Positions 9,110 to 17,967 of a DNA stretch of 64,000 nt are shown piece after piece. Numbering within the stretch: the first letter of the stretch is position 1; every line of letters starts with the position of its first letter. The position numbers were made by a program, and so were the translations under genes. Origin of the DNA: WTGA01 sp965214055. Its GTDB lineage: Bacteria > Pseudomonadota > Gammaproteobacteria > Arenicellales > Poriferihabitantaceae. The notes under the pieces were generated by a model that saw nothing but the letters and a program-made list of their open reading frames with translations, was not told the origin of the DNA and did not search any database. The stretch lies in NCBI GenBank assembly GCA_965214055.1, contig OZ243931.1:2542001-2606000 (forward strand), read 5' to 3'.

Positions 9110-9879
9110 TCCGAAACGGGTACTATACAAGGACCCCATGTTGACAGAACAATATTGATCAGGCTGGCATATCTGGAAGGACATTCTCCGAGATATTCTG
9201 CCGTACTCTCTTCTGTCTTGGTTCCGCTCAGGCTGGATTTTATAGTTCCGCAGACGACTATTACTGAAAGCTGATCACCGATTACATCAGGAAATTCAGC
9301 GGACCCGCGCGGGAAGAAATTGACAAGCTGTGGATGTATAAACCAAGCGATGCCTTGAATACCGACCAGGAGCTCAACAAGATCGTGAATCTATTGACCA
9401 AACCCATGCGTCGGGGGCCATTGTAAAACAAGGTTCAGACAGAAGGTTTTCCTGTGAACTCACGGAGAGAATTGCAGAATAAAATGATGCTGCGCAGATC
9501 GGTTTTGATTCGAAAAACCAGAATATTTTCTTTTTGTTCAATGAGTTGTATTTTTTTATTTTTATTCTGCAAGCTGTCCTTGCAGAATAAAAGGCGGGAC
9601 AGGTATAAAACTGAAGTTCAAAGTCCGCCCTGTCAAACCAGCGGTTGAGTCTGTGGTTGACTGTTTTGTCGGGCAGGTCAACGTCTCACTTTTTCCCGTT
9701 GCCGGGGGGTGGAATCCCAATGTGGTGAAGCCGGCTCAGGGTTCCCTTTTCAGACCGGCAGACAGGAAGGTCGCCGTGGCCTGATGACGGATTGAAAAAA
9801 GCCGGATCACCGCCATATCAAGACCATGAGAAACAGGGGGAGTCGGCAGGTATTCGCTGGCAAACCGGGAGCGTTGATA
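9110..9879 (+). other. Gene-poor stretch with a short orphan reading frame and an inverted repeat
   Basis: About 770 bp. From 9271 to 9426 a 51-codon frame without a normal start reads like the tail of a lost gene (IRKFSGPAREEIDKLW, stop TAA 9424). I cannot name its family. Farther on is the 14-bp inverted repeat at 9560-9592. The open frame at 9454-9648 runs through that repeat and is probably not a gene. Confidence 0.4.
9560..9592. repeat. Perfect 14-bp inverted repeat with 5-nt spacer
   Basis: TTTTATTCTGCAAG (9560-9573), CTGTC, CTTGCAGAATAAAA (9579-9592). A third copy of TTGCAGAATAAAA occurs at 9472-9484. There is no T-tract after the stem, so it is not a standard terminator. An operator or a relic of a mobile element is possible. 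Confidence 0.75.
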
Positions 9880-10758
9880 ATGATTAACCGTATCTTCTAC
9901 TTCATACTGACCAATCTGGCCATTGTATTCGTACTGAATATCACCATGCGCCTGCTGGGGTTTGACCTGTACCTGGTTCAAAGCGGGCAGAGCATGACGG
10001 GTCTGTTTGTTTTTGCCGGGCTCTTTGGCATGGGCGGGGCGTTCATATCCCTCGCCCTGTCCAAGTCCATGGCCAAACGTTTTTCCGGGGCCAGGGTGAT
10101 TGAGAATCCGTCCAGTTCCCGGGAAACCTGGTTGCTCGAGACGGTGCGACACCAGGCGAAAACCGTGGGGATCGGCATGCCGGAGGTGGCCATCTTTGAC
10201 ACTCCCCAGGTGAATGCGTTTGCAACCGGAATCAACCGGAACAATGCGTTGGTGGCCGTCAGCAGCGGTTTGCTGGAAGTGATGACCCGGGAGGAAGCCG
10301 AGGCTGTGGTTGGCCATGAGGTCAGTCATGTTGCCAATGGGGACATGATCACACTGGCGCTGATCCAGGGGGTGGTCAACACCTTTGTCATTTTCCTTGC
10401 CCGGATCATCGGCCAGTTTGTCGACCGGGCGATCTTCAAGTCCGAGAGCGGGCATGGACCGGGATTCTGGATTACCACCATTGTTGCGGAACTGGTCCTG
10501 GGAATTCTGGCATCCGTAATTGTCATGTTTTTCAGTCGGCGCCGGGAATTCCGGGCGGACCAGGGGGGTGCGGACCTGGCCGGGAAGGACAAAATGATCG
10601 CGGCGCTGGAAAAACTGCGGGCACAACACGAACCGGCCGTGTTGCCGGATCAATTGGCTGCATTCGGGATTTCCGGGGTCAGCGGCCTGGGCATCCGAAA
10701 ACTGTTCATGTCCCATCCGCCCCTGGACGAACGCATCGAAGCGTTGAGGAATCTCTAA
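9880..10758 (+). CDS. htpX: Protease HtpX homologue (M48 zinc metalloprotease)
   Basis: 292 residues, the family length (E. coli 293). ATG 9880 gives the usual start MINRIFYFILTNLA; the frame is open upstream to 9826 but adds no family sequence. Two N-terminal membrane helices are followed by the zinc site GHEVSHVANGD (HExxH), two more helices (about residues 165-215) and the third ligand in REFRADQGGADLAG. The protein is a membrane quality-control protease that cleaves damaged inner-membrane proteins. It converges on the SDR gene with 9 nt between them. Confidence 0.95.
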   Translation: MINRIFYFILTNLAIVFVLNITMRLLGFDLYLVQSGQSMTGLFVFAGLFGMGGAFISLALSKSMAKRFSGARVIENPSSSRETWLLETVRHQAKTVGIGMPEVAIFDTPQVNAFATGINRNNALVAVSSGLLEVMTREEAEAVVGHEVSHVANGDMITLALIQGVVNTFVIFLARIIGQFVDRAIFKSESGHGPGFWITTIVAELVLGILASVIVMFFSRRREFRADQGGADLAGKDKMIAALEKLRAQHEPAVLPDQLAAFGISGVSGLGIRKLFMSHPPLDERIEALRNL

Positions 10759-10767
10759 TCCCGGGTT

Positions 10768-11601
10768 TTACGGTATCCGGGATAACATGCGGTCCATGAC
10801 CCGGTCCGGCAACAGGCGTTTCAGGACCGCAAACACTTTGGTCGGAGCGGTCACGCGGTAACGGATCTTCGGATTCGGGCTGTTCAGGGCGTGCTGGACG
10901 ACTTTCAGGACGGACCGGGCCGGGAGAGTAAACCGGGTTGGTTCATCACTGCGTAACCGCTCCACCAATGTGTTGTATTGTTCTTCGTGGTCGCTCTGTC
11001 CGGGATCGATATTCTCCAGAAATTTCTCATGGGAATTGGTTCTGAATGCGCTTTCAATGGGGCCGGGTTCGATCAGGGAAACCTGGATTCCGGAGTTGGC
11101 CAGTTCCAGCCGGAGCGTGTCGCTCAGGGCTTCCAGGGCGTATTTGCTGGCATTGTAGGCGCCCCGGTACGGCAGGCAGACGAATCCAAGCACGGAACTG
11201 ATCTGGACAATCCGCCCCGATTGCTGTTTTCTCATGATGGGGATGACCCGGTTGGTCAGTTCCTGGGTGCCCAGCACATTGGTTTCAAACTGATCCCGCA
11301 ACGTCTTCCTGTCCAGATCTTCGACGGCACCGGGCTGACCATAGGCTCCGTTGTTGATCAGCCCGTACAGTTCACCCTGGGTGTATTCAAGCGTGGTTTC
11401 CAGAGCCTGGTGAATGCTGTCGCTGGAATCGAGGTCCAGCACCGCGGAAAACAGCCCATTCTGGTGAAAATAGGTACAGTCCTGTTCTTTTCGGCAGGTG
11501 GCGATCACGTTGAATCCGCTGCGGTGCAGTCCAAACGCGAGACATCGCCCGATCCCAGTGGAACAGCCGGTGATCAATATGGATTTATTTGCAGGAGTCA
11601 T
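10768..11601 (-). CDS. SDR family NAD(P)-dependent oxidoreductase
   Basis: 277 residues, classical short-chain dehydrogenase. The cofactor motif TGCSTGIG lies at about residue 11 and NNGAYG at about 85. The catalytic set is the Ser in QISSVLGF and YNASK. The substrate is unknown. The gene diverges from the rubrerythrin gene, and the candidate OxyR site at 11612-11626 lies 11 bp before its ATG. It may therefore share redox control, but this is inference from position only. Confidence 0.9.
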   Translation of the reverse strand: MTPANKSILITGCSTGIGRCLAFGLHRSGFNVIATCRKEQDCTYFHQNGLFSAVLDLDSSDSIHQALETTLEYTQGELYGLINNGAYGQPGAVEDLDRKTLRDQFETNVLGTQELTNRVIPIMRKQQSGRIVQISSVLGFVCLPYRGAYNASKYALEALSDTLRLELANSGIQVSLIEPGPIESAFRTNSHEKFLENIDPGQSDHEEQYNTLVERLRSDEPTRFTLPARSVLKVVQHALNSPNPKIRYRVTAPTKVFAVLKRLLPDRVMDRMLSRIP

Positions 11602-11611
11602 GCTCCAAATT

Positions 11612-11631
11612 ATAGAAATAAACTATCATAG
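11612..11631. promoter_or_regulatory. Candidate OxyR-binding site
   Basis: ATAGAAATAAACTAT (11612-11626) has the outer ATAG-N7-CTAT half-site spacing of the OxyR recognition unit. A further ATAG follows at 11628-11631, so that CTATCATAG is itself palindromic. It sits between the divergent SDR and rubrerythrin genes, and an oxyR gene closes the rubrerythrin cluster. The full four-element consensus is not present, so the call is tentative. Confidence 0.4.
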
Positions 11632-11736
11632 AATTTAAAACAATCAATTAGCTTAATGGAATGAAATCCACTACACTTTCGCCATGTCCAAATGTGACAT
11701 GAATTTTATATTCAAACCATAACCCAATAGGAGAAA

Positions 11737-12162
11737 ATGATGAGTTTAAAAGATTCAGCAACCGAACAGAACCTGAAGGACGCTTTTGCAGGGGAATCCC
11801 AGGCAAACCGGCGGTACCTGTATTTTGCGGCCAAAGCGGATATTGAAGGGTACAACGATGTCGCGGCCGTATTCCGTTCCACCGCAGAAGGGGAAACCGG
11901 ACACGCCCATGGCCATCTGGAATACCTGGAAGAGTGCGGGGACCCGGCCACCGGTCTTCCCATCGGCAGCACCCCGGATAACCTCAAGGCCGCCATTGCA
12001 GGGGAAACCCATGAATACACCGACATGTATCCCGGCATGGCCAAAACTGCCCGGGACGAAGGGTTTGATGAAATTGCAGATTGGTTTGAGACCCTGGGCA
12101 AGGCGGAACGCTCCCATGCAAATAAATTCCAGCGGACCCTGGGAACGCTGGACGACGAGTAG
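11737..12162 (+). CDS. Rubrerythrin-like diiron protein without rubredoxin domain
   Basis: 141 residues, a ferritin-like four-helix diiron protein (erythrin/sulerythrin type). Iron-ligand motifs are EGETGHAHGH (ExxH), GETHEY and KAERSH (ExxH), with the first Glu in AFAGESQANRRY. The C-terminal CxxC rubredoxin domain of classical rubrerythrin is absent. It is expected to reduce peroxide using electrons from a partner. AGGAG precedes the tandem ATG ATG at 11737. The genes that follow (HdrD-like Fe-S protein, DUF3501, OxyR) suggest a peroxide-defence unit. Confidence 0.93.
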   Translation: MMSLKDSATEQNLKDAFAGESQANRRYLYFAAKADIEGYNDVAAVFRSTAEGETGHAHGHLEYLEECGDPATGLPIGSTPDNLKAAIAGETHEYTDMYPGMAKTARDEGFDEIADWFETLGKAERSHANKFQRTLGTLDDE

Positions 12163-12179
12163 TTGGTGAAACAGGGCCC

Positions 12180-12221
12180 GGTGAAACAGGACGTTGGGGA
12201 GTTCTCAACGTCCTGTTCACC
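12180..12221 (+). repeat. Intercistronic inverted repeat (long hairpin)
   Basis: The left arm 12180-12196 pairs with 12206-12221 over 16 bp with one bulged A. The top of the stem is ACAGGACGTTG/CAACGTCCTGT. There is no T-tract, so it looks like an RNA-processing or stability hairpin between the rubrerythrin gene and the Fe-S gene rather than a terminator. It also covers TTG 12194, arguing against that codon as a start. Confidence 0.7.
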
Positions 12222-12256
12222 AACCCGTACTATCCGAATTCAAAAGGGCAATAGCG

Positions 12257-13618
12257 ATGGTTGAAGGGGCAATCAAAGAAGGAAGTCTGGAAGCGCCAAC
12301 CCGGTATGCACTGGACTGGAAAAACCCGGATTTTTACGATGAAGGGGTGTTATTTTCCGAGCTTGAGCGGGTTTTCGATCTTTGCCATGGATGCCGTCGC
12401 TGTGTCAGTTTGTGCAATGCGTTCCCCACCCTGTTTGACCTGGTGGATGAATCATCCACCATGGAAGTCGATGGGGTGGACAAGCAGGATTACGGGAAGG
12501 TAGTAGACCAGTGCTATCTGTGCGACCTGTGTTATCAGACCAAGTGTCCCTATATTCCGCCGCATGAATGGAATATCGACTTCCCCCACCTGATGCTGCG
12601 TGCCAAGGCGGTCAAATTCAAACAGGGAAAGGTCAAACCAAGCGAAAAACTTCTTTCCTCTACCGATGCGGTGGGAAAAATTGCCGGTATTCCGGTGGTG
12701 GTGAATGCGGTGAATACGGCTAACAAAATCCGGCCCATTCGAAAAGTGCTGGACAAGGTGCTCGGCGTGCATCCAGATGCCGCTCTTCCGGAATATCACA
12801 GCAAAACCCTTCGCAGGCGAATCCGGAAAACGGAGGGAAAAAGCAAGGAGGAAAAAGGCAATGGGACCCTCGTCCAGCCAGTGGGGAAAACCACTGGGCG
12901 GGTTGCCATCTTTGCCACCTGCTATGGAAACTACAATGCCCCGGACCTGGGTGAAGACCTGATATCCGTCCTGCGGCACAATGGCCTGGAAGTCACCCTG
13001 GTGGACAGGGAACAGTGCTGTGGCATGCCGAAACTGGAACTCGGAGACCTGGCATCGGTGGCCAGGGCCAAGGAGACCAATATCCCGGCGCTGGCAGCCA
13101 TGGTGGATCAGGGCTGGGACATCATGGCACCGGTGCCTTCCTGCGTGCTGATGTTTCGCCAGGAGTTGCCGCTCATGTTTCCCGACGACGGGGAGGTCAG
13201 GAAGGTCTCCAATGCGATGTACGATCCGTTCGAGTATCTGATGCTCCGGCACCGGGGAGGGCAACTGAATACCGAATTCAAGCACCCGCTGGGGAAGGTG
13301 GCCTATCACGTCGCCTGTCACCAGCGTGTCCAGAAAATAGGATTGAAGACCCGGGACTGCCTGCAACTCATCCCGGGTACCGACGTGACAGCGATTGAAC
13401 GCTGTTCCGGTCATGACGGAACCTACGGGGTCAAAAGCCGGTTCTATGAAACGGCACGGAAAATTGCGAGGCCGGTGGTCAACCGGGTCAATCAGATTGA
13501 TGCCGACCATTATGGCAGCGACTGCCCCATGGCGGGCCGGTTCATTGAACATGCCCGGGGGGACGGTTCCACCACAGCGCATCCCATTTCCCTGATGAGA
13601 CAGGCTTATGGGATTTAG
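12257..13618 (+). CDS. HdrD/GlpC-like iron-sulfur oxidoreductase of the rubrerythrin cluster
   Basis: 453 residues. N-terminal CHGCRRCVSLC and CYLCDLCYQTKCP are two 4Fe-4S binding sets. The C-terminal half has a CCG domain (EQCCGMP, about residue 250) and a second, degenerate one (ACHQR, then RCSGHDG). The family is annotated as heterodisulfide reductase- or glycolate oxidase-like. ATG 12257 has AAAGGG 8 nt upstream and is chosen over TTG 12194. From its position it may feed electrons to the rubrerythrin; this is not shown by the sequence. Confidence 0.88.
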   Translation: MVEGAIKEGSLEAPTRYALDWKNPDFYDEGVLFSELERVFDLCHGCRRCVSLCNAFPTLFDLVDESSTMEVDGVDKQDYGKVVDQCYLCDLCYQTKCPYIPPHEWNIDFPHLMLRAKAVKFKQGKVKPSEKLLSSTDAVGKIAGIPVVVNAVNTANKIRPIRKVLDKVLGVHPDAALPEYHSKTLRRRIRKTEGKSKEEKGNGTLVQPVGKTTGRVAIFATCYGNYNAPDLGEDLISVLRHNGLEVTLVDREQCCGMPKLELGDLASVARAKETNIPALAAMVDQGWDIMAPVPSCVLMFRQELPLMFPDDGEVRKVSNAMYDPFEYLMLRHRGGQLNTEFKHPLGKVAYHVACHQRVQKIGLKTRDCLQLIPGTDVTAIERCSGHDGTYGVKSRFYETARKIARPVVNRVNQIDADHYGSDCPMAGRFIEHARGDGSTTAHPISLMRQAYGI

Positions 13619-13648
13619 TTTGCTTTTATGCTCAATTGAAAGACGACA

Positions 13649-14242
13649 ATGAACCCACTGAAGAAATCCGATTTAATGTCCCTGGAGCAATATGCCCAGC
13701 ATCGGCCGGAGTATCGCGAGCAGGTGATGGCACACAAGAGAAATCGCCAGGTGGCCATCGGGCCGAATGCCCGGTTGTATTTTGAGGACCGGGTGACGAT
13801 GCAGTACCAGATTCAGGAAATCCTGAGGATTGAGAAAATTTTCGAAACTGAGGGGATTGAAGAAGAACTGGAAGCCTACAATCCGCTGATTCCAGACGGG
13901 ATGAACTGGAAAGCGACGTTTATGATTGAGTATGAAGACGAGCAGGTGCGCCGGCAGGCCCTGTCCCGGCTGATCGGCGTTGAAAGAGCTGTCTGGGTAC
14001 GGGTGGGCAAACTGGAAAAGGTGTACCCGATTGCCAATGAAGATCTGGTCCGGGAAACCGCTGAAAAAACCTCAGCGGTTCATTTCCTTCGATTCGAACT
14101 TTCTGCGGACATGATTCGTGCCGTCAGGACCGGGGCTGAAATTTCAATGGGGGTGGAGCACGAAAATTATCATCATGAGACCGGGCCGTTGCCGGAAAAC
14201 ATCGTACAGTCCCTTGCTGATGATCTGGACCAGTTACACTGA
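13649..14242 (+). CDS. DUF3501 family protein
   Basis: 197 residues, soluble, without membrane segments or cysteine motifs. It matches the DUF3501 family (start LMSLEQYAQHRPEYREQ, core GPNARLYFEDRVTMQYQIQEI). The function is unknown. The family commonly follows a rubrerythrin gene and an HdrD-like Fe-S gene, as here, which suggests a shared role in peroxide handling. It lies 30 nt after the Fe-S gene and 92 nt before oxyR. Confidence 0.88.
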   Translation: MNPLKKSDLMSLEQYAQHRPEYREQVMAHKRNRQVAIGPNARLYFEDRVTMQYQIQEILRIEKIFETEGIEEELEAYNPLIPDGMNWKATFMIEYEDEQVRRQALSRLIGVERAVWVRVGKLEKVYPIANEDLVRETAEKTSAVHFLRFELSADMIRAVRTGAEISMGVEHENYHHETGPLPENIVQSLADDLDQLH

Positions 14243-14334
14243 TGCCGGGATATTCTCCCTGACCGGCCAGCCCGTTGCGTGGTGCGGGGAGCCGGACCGA
14301 CATCCGCGGGAATTCACAGGAGGCCCACCTGCCC

Positions 14335-15270
14335 ATGACACTGACTGAATTGAAATATATCGTGGCCGTCGCCAGGGAACGGCATTTCGGTCGGGCATCC
14401 CAGTCCTGTTTCGTCAGTCAACCCACTTTGAGTGTGGCGGTGAAAAAGCTGGAAGAGGAATTGGATGTGACGCTGTTTGAGCGCAGTACCAACGATGTAT
14501 TCCTGACCCCCATGGGAAAGCAGATTGTGACCCAGGCCCAACAGGTGCTGGAGTCCGCGGACCGGGTGAAGCAGATCGCCCAGGCCGGGGATGAACAGTT
14601 TGTGGAACCGCTTCGTATCGGGGTCATTTTTACGATCGGGCCCTATCTGCTTCCCCACCTGATCCCCATACTCAGGGACCAGGCCCCCGAGATGCCGATT
14701 ATTGTAGAAGAAGGGTTCACCGCAAACCTGAGAAACAAATTAAAACAGGGAAGTCTGGATGCCATTATTGTGTCCAACCCGTTTGAAGAACCGGGCGTGC
14801 AGACCCGGGTCCTGTACCGGGAGCCCTTCGTGGTGGTGGTGTCTCTTTCCCATCCCTGGGCGCAAAAGGATTCGGTCCAGTCCACCGAGCTGGGAACGGA
14901 AACGGTCCTGCTGCTGGGCCCTGGGAACTGTTTCCGGGACCAGGTATTGCAGGCCTGTCCCAATTGCCAGGCAAGCGGACAACAGGATGATCTGCAGCGT
15001 TCTCTGGAAAGCGGTTCCATTGAAACCATTCGTCACATGGTGGCCAGTGGCGTGGGCATCACGGTCCTGCCATGCAGCGCAGCCGGTGCCGAAGAGTATT
15101 CGCGGCGCCTGCTGTCCATCAAGCGGTTTCGCGATATTTCACCCGGCAGGGATGTCATCCTGGCATGGCGCAAGGGGTATCCCCGGGAACAGGCCATCGA
15201 AGTGATTTCCTCGGCAGTGCACAGCTGCCCAATGAGCTGTGTGGACAAAACCAACCATTCGGTTCAGTGA
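14335..15270 (+). CDS. oxyR: Hydrogen-peroxide-sensing LysR-type regulator OxyR
   Basis: 311 residues. N-terminal LysR helix-turn-helix (RHFGRASQSCFVSQPTLSVA). The regulatory domain carries GNCFRDQVLQAC, with Cys199 and Cys208 at exactly the E. coli redox positions; they form a disulfide when peroxide rises. ATG 14335 (MTLTELKYI) follows AGGAGG by 10 nt; the frame upstream to 14275 is not part of the family. It is the last gene of the rubrerythrin cluster, which it probably controls, together with itself, through the site near 11612. Confidence 0.96.
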   Translation: MTLTELKYIVAVARERHFGRASQSCFVSQPTLSVAVKKLEEELDVTLFERSTNDVFLTPMGKQIVTQAQQVLESADRVKQIAQAGDEQFVEPLRIGVIFTIGPYLLPHLIPILRDQAPEMPIIVEEGFTANLRNKLKQGSLDAIIVSNPFEEPGVQTRVLYREPFVVVVSLSHPWAQKDSVQSTELGTETVLLLGPGNCFRDQVLQACPNCQASGQQDDLQRSLESGSIETIRHMVASGVGITVLPCSAAGAEEYSRRLLSIKRFRDISPGRDVILAWRKGYPREQAIEVISSAVHSCPMSCVDKTNHSVQ

Positions 15271-15301
15271 GGTTTCCGCCGGACCATAGATGGGGGGTTG
15301 A

Positions 15302-15547
15302 TTACTGGTCGGCAAGCTCTAACCGTTTTTCGATGCGGAGTATCCGTTGATTCATTCGGTCAATGGCTGCTTGTTGTCGGGCGTTGGATGAGCAACCCTC
15401 TCCCAACCCCAAAACGACAGATGCCAGGCTATACCCTACCTCGGAAAGTCGCATATTTATATCCTGATTATCCGCTTTCAAGTCCTGTACATCGGCACGG
15501 ATTGCCTTCAGGTGCTCCAAAACCAGATTTTCAATGTTGTTGTCCAT
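15302..15547 (-). CDS. Small hypothetical coiled-coil protein
   Basis: 81 residues, rich in charged and heptad-spaced residues (LVLEHLKAIRADVQDLKADN, then RMNQRILRIEKRLEL). It resembles small proteins of proteobacteria that often sit in toxin-antitoxin or mobile regions, but no function is known. The start is ATG 15547. The gene lies alone between oxyR and the Gfo/Idh gene on the opposite strand. Confidence 0.65.
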   Translation of the reverse strand: MDNNIENLVLEHLKAIRADVQDLKADNQDINMRLSEVGYSLASVVLGLGEGCSSNARQQAAIDRMNQRILRIEKRLELADQ

Positions 15548-15686
15548 TGCCTGATTCTATACACAGACTTATCTGTTTTCCACGGTGGTTCCCTACAGGC
15601 TCGGAAACCCAAATGTCGGCATTTTGTCCTGTGCTAATCCCGCGTTACCGTCTACACTACAGACCTTCCAATAATCGGAATTGCAT

Positions 15687-16646
15687 ATGGTGAATCCCGT
15701 ACGTATCGCAGTGATCGGGGTCGGGTATCTCGGGAAAATCCACGCGAAAATCTATTATGGGATGGAAAACGTGGACCTGGTCGCGGTGGTGGATATCGAC
15801 GAGGGGGCCGCAGCTGAAACGGCCAACCGGTATGGGTGTGAAGGGCTGACCACTGCCGATGATCTTTTGGATCGTGTGGATGCGGTCAGCATTGTGGTGC
15901 CGACCAGTGCACACCTTGACGTTTCACGCCCATTTCTGGAGGCGGGAATACACACCCTGCTGGAAAAGCCCATCGCACCGAGCGTAGAGGAAAGTGCCCG
16001 GGTGGTCGGGCTTGCCAGCCGAAGCAGCGCAATTCTTCAAATCGGGCATCTCGAGCGATTCAATGCCGGGGTGATGAAGCTTGCGGAACTGGCCGAGAAT
16101 CCCCGGTTTATCGAGTGCCACCGCCTGGGTGAGTTTGTGGAAAGGGCAACGGATGTCGATGTGGTCACGGATTTGATGATCCATGACATCGATATCGTTC
16201 TCACCCTGGTGAACTCGAAACTCCAGAAGGTCTCCGCCGCAGGAACCCGGGTCATCACGGATTTCGTGGACATTGCGAATGCCAGGCTGGAATTTGAAAA
16301 TGGTGCGGTGGCCAATGTCACCGCCAGCCGGGTTTCCCGGGAACAGTTCCGCAGAATCCGGGTATTTTCGGAAAATCGATACCTGGGCCTGAATTTTGCC
16401 AACCAGCAGCTTGAGGAAATCAGGGCAAGGGAAGGTGCCTCCGGGGACAGCTACCCGGAGTTGGTGCATTCCAGGGTGGATGTGGTACCGCAATTGCCCC
16501 TCGATGCGGAACTGGCCCATTTTATCGAGTGCATCCAGGAAGGAAAACCACCTTTGGTCCGGGGCGAAGACGGGCTGATCGCGGTGGAAGTGGCGGAATT
16601 GGTGCGACAGAAAATTCATGAATCCATGGTCGCAGGCGACCAGTAA
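15687..16646 (+). CDS. Gfo/Idh/MocA family NAD(P)-dependent oxidoreductase
   Basis: About 320 residues. N-terminal Rossmann fold with VIGVGYLGKIHAKIY, the EKPIA motif of the family at about residue 95, and HDIDIVLTLV in the C-terminal substrate domain. Members oxidise or reduce sugar-like substrates; in some LPS clusters similar proteins act on UDP-sugars, but nothing here supports a specific substrate. ATG 15687 is preferred over TTG 15681. AlaX follows after 15 nt. Confidence 0.9.
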   Translation: MVNPVRIAVIGVGYLGKIHAKIYYGMENVDLVAVVDIDEGAAAETANRYGCEGLTTADDLLDRVDAVSIVVPTSAHLDVSRPFLEAGIHTLLEKPIAPSVEESARVVGLASRSSAILQIGHLERFNAGVMKLAELAENPRFIECHRLGEFVERATDVDVVTDLMIHDIDIVLTLVNSKLQKVSAAGTRVITDFVDIANARLEFENGAVANVTASRVSREQFRRIRVFSENRYLGLNFANQQLEEIRAREGASGDSYPELVHSRVDVVPQLPLDAELAHFIECIQEGKPPLVRGEDGLIAVEVAELVRQKIHESMVAGDQ

Positions 16647-16661
16647 AGAAATCGAAACGAT

Positions 16662-17366
16662 ATGACCAGAGAACTGTTTAGAGAAGACGGCTACCTGATA
16701 TCCTGTGAGGCGACAGTGACTGCCGTGAACCATCGGGGGATTTGTGTCGATCAGACGGTGTTTTACCCCATGGGAGGGGGACAACCCGGGGACCAGGGGA
16801 TTCTCATCCGGTCCGACCGGGAGGAAATCGACCTGGTTGACTGCTACAAGGACCGGAATGACGGAACCCTGGTACACGTTCCGGGGGAAGGGGGCAAGTT
16901 GCCTGCTGTAGGGGAGTCGGTCACCCTGACCATCGACTGGGAACGGCGATATCGATTGATGCGTATGCACAGTTGCATGCATATGCTGTGTGTGGCCGTT
17001 CCCGCACCGGTCACAGGGGGCTCCATCCGCGATGGCAGCGGCCGCCTTGATTTCAATTTACCGGACCCACCCGCAAAAGAAGACCTGGAGCGGAAATTGA
17101 ATCACATCATACAGCAGAATCACCCCATGACACTCAGCTGGATTACGGATGCACAGATGGAGCAGCAGCCGGAATTGATCCGGACCATGTCGGTGAAACC
17201 GCCCATGGGCAGTGGACGGGTACGGCTGGTCCGGTTTGGAGACGCCGACCTGCAGCCCTGTGGCGGCACGCATGTCGCCAACAGCGGAGAAATTGGGGCA
17301 GTCAGGGTGGAAAGCATCAAAAACAAGGGGAAGCAAAACCGGAGAATTACCATCGTATTTGCGTAG
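16662..17366 (+). CDS. Alanyl-tRNA editing protein (AlaX type)
   Basis: 234 residues, a free-standing relative of the AlaRS editing and C-Ala-proximal regions. It hydrolyses Ser- or Gly-tRNA(Ala). The zinc site is complete: HSCMH (HxxxH, about residue 105) and CGGTH (CxxxH, about residue 201). The N-terminal FYPMGGGQPGDQG belongs to the second-domain part found in longer AlaX forms. It converges on mobA with 3 nt between the stop codons. Confidence 0.95.
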   Translation: MTRELFREDGYLISCEATVTAVNHRGICVDQTVFYPMGGGQPGDQGILIRSDREEIDLVDCYKDRNDGTLVHVPGEGGKLPAVGESVTLTIDWERRYRLMRMHSCMHMLCVAVPAPVTGGSIRDGSGRLDFNLPDPPAKEDLERKLNHIIQQNHPMTLSWITDAQMEQQPELIRTMSVKPPMGSGRVRLVRFGDADLQPCGGTHVANSGEIGAVRVESIKNKGKQNRRITIVFA

Positions 17367-17369
17367 GAG

Positions 17370-17966
17370 TCAGGGCCTTTTCTCCAGTTGCTGAAGCTGT
17401 TCAGGGGTGTTTATATTCTCGAACATGTCCGGCTCGGCGGAAAAATCCACCACGGAATGATTGATCTGGGCATACCAGCCATCGATTTTCCGGGAGCCGG
17501 TTTCGAGGTAGCTCCGAAGATGGGGTTCCAGGTCACGGTGAATCAATGCATAGACGGGTTGTAATCGCTGGTTGCAGAAAGCCACAGCCAGGGGATGGCG
17601 ATTCTCCATCACGGCATGGTGCATTCGCGATACGTAATCCGTGGCGACACGGGGGCCGTCACAGGGCGCCGTAATCATCCAGGGGGTTGCGATCCCGTTG
17701 AGGCCTGCCAGCATACCGGCCAAAGGACCCTGATATCCCGTCAGCTCATCTGCAATCACCGGATAACCGAATTGCGCGTATACCCCGGGATTCCGGTTTG
17801 CGTTGATCAACAGTGCCTGGCATTGTGGACCCAACTGCTCGCAGACGTGTTGCGCCATGGCCCTGCCATGGAACTGGACCAGCCCCTTGTCCAGACCCTG
17901 CATTCGCCGGGCTCTTCCCCCGGCCAAAACCAGCCCGGTAATCCCTTCAGTCTCCCGGTCTCCCAT
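17370..17966 (-). CDS. mobA: Molybdenum cofactor guanylyltransferase MobA
   Basis: 198 residues. The nucleotidyltransferase loop LVLAGGRARRMQGLDKGLVQ lies at about residue 13, PVIADELTGYQGPLAGML follows, and DGPR stands for the usual CDxP metal site. It transfers GMP to molybdopterin to make MGD or bis-MGD. It is the last gene of a three-gene run after a tungstate/molybdate-type ABC pair (1 nt after the ATPase gene), so import and cofactor assembly are linked. Confidence 0.93.
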   Translation of the reverse strand: MGDRETEGITGLVLAGGRARRMQGLDKGLVQFHGRAMAQHVCEQLGPQCQALLINANRNPGVYAQFGYPVIADELTGYQGPLAGMLAGLNGIATPWMITAPCDGPRVATDYVSRMHHAVMENRHPLAVAFCNQRLQPVYALIHRDLEPHLRSYLETGSRKIDGWYAQINHSVVDFSAEPDMFENINTPEQLQQLEKRP

Positions 17967-17967
17967 G

